Shown here piece by piece: positions 59,681 to 64,000 of a stretch of DNA of 64,000 nucleotides (its first letter is position 1; each line of letters starts with the position of its first letter). The DNA is taken from the NCBI GenBank assembly GCA_947396885.1, contig OX377204.1, forward strand, positions 18,545,706 to 18,609,705. The letters run 5' to 3'. The notes under the pieces were generated by a model that was not told the origin of the DNA, searched no databases, and was given only the letters and a program-made list of their open reading frames with translations. Made by a program: the position numbers and the translations under genes. This stretch comes from Heligmosomoides polygyrus polygyrus (taxonomy: Eukaryota > Nematoda > Chromadorea > Rhabditida > Heligmosomidae).

Positions 59681-60312
59681 CAAGCTCTTGATGTGAAAGC
59701 CGTTCTAAGGTTGAATTCATCTATTCAACTTTTTGGGCCATTAAAATGGAAGGCAAGAGATGGCCTTCACCGACAGCTCATTCTCTCTGCTCGTCCTTGG
59801 GGTTTTCTTGCATAACACCAGTCGTCTCCAAGCTGGGCATCTTTTGAGTAACTTTTTTCAACCCTCTTTGCCTGCCAGGTTTGATATAAAATTCTCTATT
59901 GCCACCGACGTTTCGACGAACTCGTCTTGCTCACAGGGCGTGAGAAAGCTCGAAATGCTTTCCCCTCCGTGAAATTCACTGGATCAAAAACATCGCGTCC
60001 ACCTCTTTACCCTGAACAACATGCTCCCAGGAGTGCTAGGAGACGATGCCACATCTGTTCTCATGAACTTAACGAATTTGTATCAAACCTGACAGGCAAA
60101 GGAGATAATAAACTTCATACAGCATTCGAAATGCCAGAAATTGTTTTATGAAAATGAGGGTTTTTGTTCGTTGTTGTTCTTAACTTCTTGACCTAGGAAA
60201 ATTAAGTATTACTTTCTTTTGGTAAAAATTGATAATTCAATTGATTTACCTTCCTTGAAATAAGGAGCGCAGTGTTTGGAACTTTGCGAAACTTCTATTC
60301 TTCAAAGAAAAA

Positions 60313-60320
60313 TAATCTAT

Positions 60321-60363
<43 letters not shown>

Positions 60364-60364
60364 T
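60313..60364. repeat. TTTA microsatellite
   Basis: About a dozen TTTA units, the longest simple repeat in the window. Confidence 0.95.
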
Positions 60365-61130
60365 TACAAAAGTACAATCGAGGTCAATGAGCCTAAAAAC
60401 ATCAGAAACTCTGTGATCATTTTATTTTCAACAAAAATAATAAACTGAGTAGTCGGTAAAGTGAGGAAAGCAGCAACTTTTGAGCACATTAATGGACATC
60501 ATTTACACTATCAACCAGACTATAATCGTGACATGTTGGTCGATAGCTTAGTTAATCCTTTCTTTTAATTCATTTAAAAACCGCAGCTTTTCAGCGCTCT
60601 TAAATAGCTTTGGTCCATTATTAATATAAACTGAAGTTTTATTTTTGGATTTCTCCTAATATTTTGTACTTGTTAGAAAGTAGAGGACTTGCTCTTTCTA
60701 ACCGTACGTGTTTTTAAAGATTTTCCAACATCTTTGGGCTAGTGCAGCGTGGCCTCTACATACCGTGTCCCTAAAATGTAGAATGCATGGCGCACCCTTT
60801 GAACAAATTAGGGAGGAGACCATTTCTGGCTTTCTATGGTCCGCATACTATCCACTGTTCGCTTTCGTGAAGCTATTCGCCAAGACTTTTACACCACTTT
60901 TCACAGCATGAAAAATCCTTGAATAACTGTGACATCTCGTAAAAATCTCGATGCTCAGCTTCGGATGACATTATAGTTACTTCAATAAACATTAAGGACG
61001 TCCTACGTACGTACTGTATCTTTTAGAGCTGGAAGTTCTTTTAAGTCCGATGCACACCTGTATAACTTATGTCACCTGTCTTCCTGTTAATCATCAAGAT
61101 GGAGACGTGGTGAGCACCGGCAACGTCTCC
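60365..61130. other. No gene recognised
   Basis: About 60470-60545 resembles the palindromic MITE arm (ATTTACACTATCAACCAGAC, ATCGTGACATG). A short SINE-A-like tail piece (GTAGAATGCATGGCGCACCC) is at 60777-60800. Confidence 0.35.
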
Positions 61131-61480
61131 ATCTGTCCCTGTCGCGTGCCAAAGTGCTCCAATAGGTCCTCCTTCTTCAAGGGACATGAAGAGGGTCATC
61201 TCGTTCGTTTAGCGCTTTCATGAAGACGTTTAACAAGCGCCTTGATGGATATCCTGGTGTTCCGTTTACATCCCATAGCAGCCAGTCGGTGACGGTTCTC
61301 CTCAAAGGGCGTCTGAGAAACGCATTACGTGGTCGGGCCATCTAATTTTCAACGGCTTGGCTCGACCGCGTCTTTGATCTTCAAACGTCGACGAAGCTCG
61401 GAATCCCTCAGGCCTTCTCTCATTTGGGTGAATTGTTTAACGCTGAGCATCGTCCTCTCGATTCCTCGCTAGGATTCGAA
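61130..61480 (-). pseudogene. LINE reverse transcriptase tail, strongly decayed
   Basis: GTGCCAAAGTGCTCCAATAG, CCAGTCGGTGACGGTTCTC, ATCTAATTTTCAACGGCTTG and CGTCGACGAAGCTCGGAATC follow the order of the 6147-6968 copy in reverse. Numerous small indels. Confidence 0.75.
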
Positions 61481-61484
61481 TAGG

Positions 61485-62260
61485 CGAAGACGAAACCCGA
61501 CGTTGTTCGTTTACTTCACGACTTCTTAGAAGCCTTGAAAAGCATGGAGACGAATATAATTCAAGTTGTTACTTAGATGGACTGACATTTTCTCCGCCGG
61601 TTTCTGGAGCTCCAACTCCTTCGCTATGTCTTGTAAGAGGATGGATACGGTAGCGATACATAGGCTTACAACGACTAGATGTTGGTTATGCAATTCGTCT
61701 GCTCGTTTTGGTCGTTCATTATCATTCTTGAATAGAGTGATTTAAATGCAATTGCTCGGATGGCTGCATTCAGTAATTGCACAATAATGTGCAATTTTCC
61801 TTGGCGCCTCCAAATATTACCGTAAGCCATACTCAAAGCGGTTTAGTCCTATTTTCAGAGCACATAAGTCTTTTCCAGCACCAGTTTTGTTGAATGCAGC
61901 AACCATTTAATACCTTTTTTACTTCTGCCATAAAACATTTAGTACTTTTCAAGTAAATGGACTCCTATCTCTCTTAAAAATCTTCAACTTCAGAAGCACT
62001 GTTTTCTATCTATATATACTTTTCCAAACTTTTTTTTTATATCGTACGCATGGTTAACTGTTAAAAAGATCTTTCTAATTAATTGTCATTCTCTCTGTTT
62101 AATTTCCATTCAGTACCTGTTGATTGACGGATTTTTCTTATGAAAAGTAAGCTTTTCAACTAATAACTATTTGACATTCCCCCACCTCGTGATCAGTGTC
62201 AATTTGGGTTTCGCACGGTCTCCTATTTTGTCTGTACTCTTTGCTAGAGATGCTGCCAAT
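61485..62260. other. No gene recognised
   Basis: AT-rich, with no open frame or repeat ends of note. Confidence 0.35.
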
Positions 62261-62264
62261 GGGC

Positions 62265-62545
62265 GCCTCGTAGCGCAGTCGGTCGAAGCGCAGGCTGTCG
62301 CGTGTTCCCAATTCCAGGTTGCTGGTTCAGATTTACCGCACAGGCCAACCAAACGTCCCATCGTACTGGGTCGGTGAATAAGTTCCAGATTTGTCTGGAA
62401 GGAATAAAACACTGATTTACTCCTCGACTAGCCATTGTAGCCATTGTATGGACCAAAGACGCAGTCAAATTGTCTCCACGATATCCCCTAGAAGCGGAGT
62501 GCGTAGCGCATCTCAAAGGGGATTGACTAACGCTAGCCTTTAACC
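62265..62545 (+). repeat. SINE-A copy
   Basis: CTCGTAGCGCAGTCGGTCGA head, TCCAGGTTGCTGGTTCAGAT, GTTCCAGATTTGTCTGGAAG, ATATCCCCTAGAAGCGGAGT and GGGGATTGACTAACGCTAG. Confidence 0.85.
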
Positions 62546-64000
62546 TTTGTCCGTTATCCAGGTTTATTGTCGATGAGCCACACCTGCGTTCCTATTGGTC
62601 CAGTATAGCCGAATATGTACGTGATAGTTTGATAGCTTATTAGCTCAGTTGTCTGATCCGTTTTTGATGTTGAGTTTTGATTGTGTTTTTCGATGTCTGC
62701 CTTAAATGCAATAAATAAATAAATAAAAGGAAGTCCAATTGGGAGTCCACTTAATAATGTCGTTTAACTTAATGAACCCTCTCTTCATCTCCTTTCGAGT
62801 GTCCTGACCGAGACGAATGCGCTTCGACTGCTTGACTATGCGATAGCGCAGTTGTTTGAATTTTCTCCGTTTCTTTTTGACCTTTCTTCCTCCTCCCCCT
62901 CAGCTAGGAATGCAGTTTGGGGAACCCATTTGACTATCAGGGCAAGAAAACATAGGTGTACTTTAAGTGGTTATACTTTAAGTTGCATGCTTTTTTTATT
63001 CCAACCACGATTCTTGCAAGGTGACCCCCTCACCGATTAGATGTGCTCCAGTGAATGTAGTCGTCCCGAAGAATCTGTAGTCTCTTCGGCAGTGCTGTTA
63101 AGACGGAAGACAAATGGAACAAGAGCAAGCTTTTAAGGAAGTTTCTGAAGGTGGTACGAGTCTTATGCGTGGGCTCCGCATCGCTGTGCGCTTATCGCCA
63201 GCGACTTCCGAAGTACTCTCTCCGTGTCTCCATAGCAGCCTACAGCTCTGCTACTTTTGCGGTAATTCTTTGCAGCTGCAAGCAGTAGGTTTCTTTACTT
63301 AGAAGTCCCTGTTTCGTTAAACTCCTGTATAGGAGAATGATGTACAAAGTCTTCTTCTGTTGGGAGTAGTTCCAGGATTTTAGAATGAAGAAGGATGAAA
63401 CCGTGATTTGCTAAACCTGTTGGTTACAAGGTTATCCTTCCTTACTGAACGAGGGTAACTGAATGCACTCAATGGCCTTCTTATCATGAAACTATGTACA
63501 CTATGCGCTCAGAGCATAATTACTTCTCAAAAAAGTTAGAAGATTGCTCGTTGAAGTTTCTTTAGCCGCCGGTGGTAGTTGTTATTATGCTCAAAAATCT
63601 ACATTGCCTAAGGGCTGCCGATCTTCCTCTCCTTAGGTTATATTGCTTCTAATTTTCCTGGAAAGAATGCGCAAAGCACGTATGGAAGCAGTCTATCAAG
63701 AGGCTATTTTGCCTTCTGATGGATCTCTACAAACTGTGGCGAAAGTTCTGAAGTTTCTTGATGACCCTGCCTGCCTCAAGGGAAAATGTTGCTCACTCTG
63801 TCGAAATAGAGCCACATCGTACAGTGGAGTTATGGCAGCTGTTCGGCGGCTTTCTTCTTCTTTTTAGATCCCATATTTGAAATCAATTTCTAAAACGTCG
63901 TGATTTATCACAGCTCATCGAACAGAGGGCTTTTCGTCACCTCCCCTGGGACTTTGTTCACCAAATGAATGGAGGATGCTCATGTGGGTTTTATTTGAGC
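62546..64000. other. Right-edge region, no confident gene
   Basis: A plus-strand frame at 63643-63867 (KARMEAVYQEAILPSDG, CLKGKCCSLCRNRA) follows a CTCTCCTTAG acceptor-like site. It could be an exon of a gene continuing to the right, but no family is recognised. Confidence 0.25.

Overview
The window looks like a piece of a strongylid nematode genome, most likely a hookworm or close relative. The reasons are the short introns ending in TTTTCAG, a very high load of degenerate mariner elements, tRNA-derived SINEs and LINE tails, and an intact mariner whose transposase resembles the Hsmar1/bandit type known from hookworms. There is no prokaryotic gene organisation: no operons, no Shine-Dalgarno sites, no CRISPR array. 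All assignments come from reading the sequence and from recalled family features; no database was searched.

Only two host genes can be supported well, and they are divergent (head to head, about 1.3 kb apart). On the minus strand, 444-12266, lies the N-terminal part of an ABCC (MRP7/ABCC10-like) transporter. I could place 18 exons with consistent splice phases (748 codons), from the start Met through TMD0 and TMD1 to the Walker A, Q-loop and LSGGQ signature of NBD1. The gene runs off the left edge before Walker B. On the plus strand, 13567-23070, lies a complete CCZ1 homologue (12 exons, 490 codons plus stop), the partner of MON1 in the Rab7 guanine-nucleotide exchange factor of endosomes and lysosomes. 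Nearly every long intron in both genes is explained by an inserted repeat: a LINE fragment, a large foldback and small MITEs in the ABCC gene, and SINEs, a dead mariner and a 1.04-kb mariner-ended hairpin in ccz-1.

From 23.1 kb to the right edge no host gene could be identified with confidence. The identifiable content is mobile: an intact mariner with TIRs and TA duplications (27946-29229); two broken copies of a second mariner family (31298-32634, and 45247-46487, the latter inserted in a SINE); a mariner 3' remnant (about 33445-33880); a rearranged Tc1/mariner-type element with about 190-bp inverted ends (40653-41572); many copies of two tRNA-derived SINE families; several 3' fragments of one LINE; and hairpin MITEs. 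A few unrecognised open frames (59.2-59.6 kb minus, 41.7-42.3 kb plus, 55.4-55.9 kb plus, 63.6-63.9 kb plus) are listed as weak exon candidates.

No new multi-gene system was found. The most notable structures are long foldback elements in introns and between the two divergent genes, the Tc1-type element whose left end is an inverted copy of its own transposase 3' end, the head-to-head SINE pair, and the mariner-in-SINE insertion.
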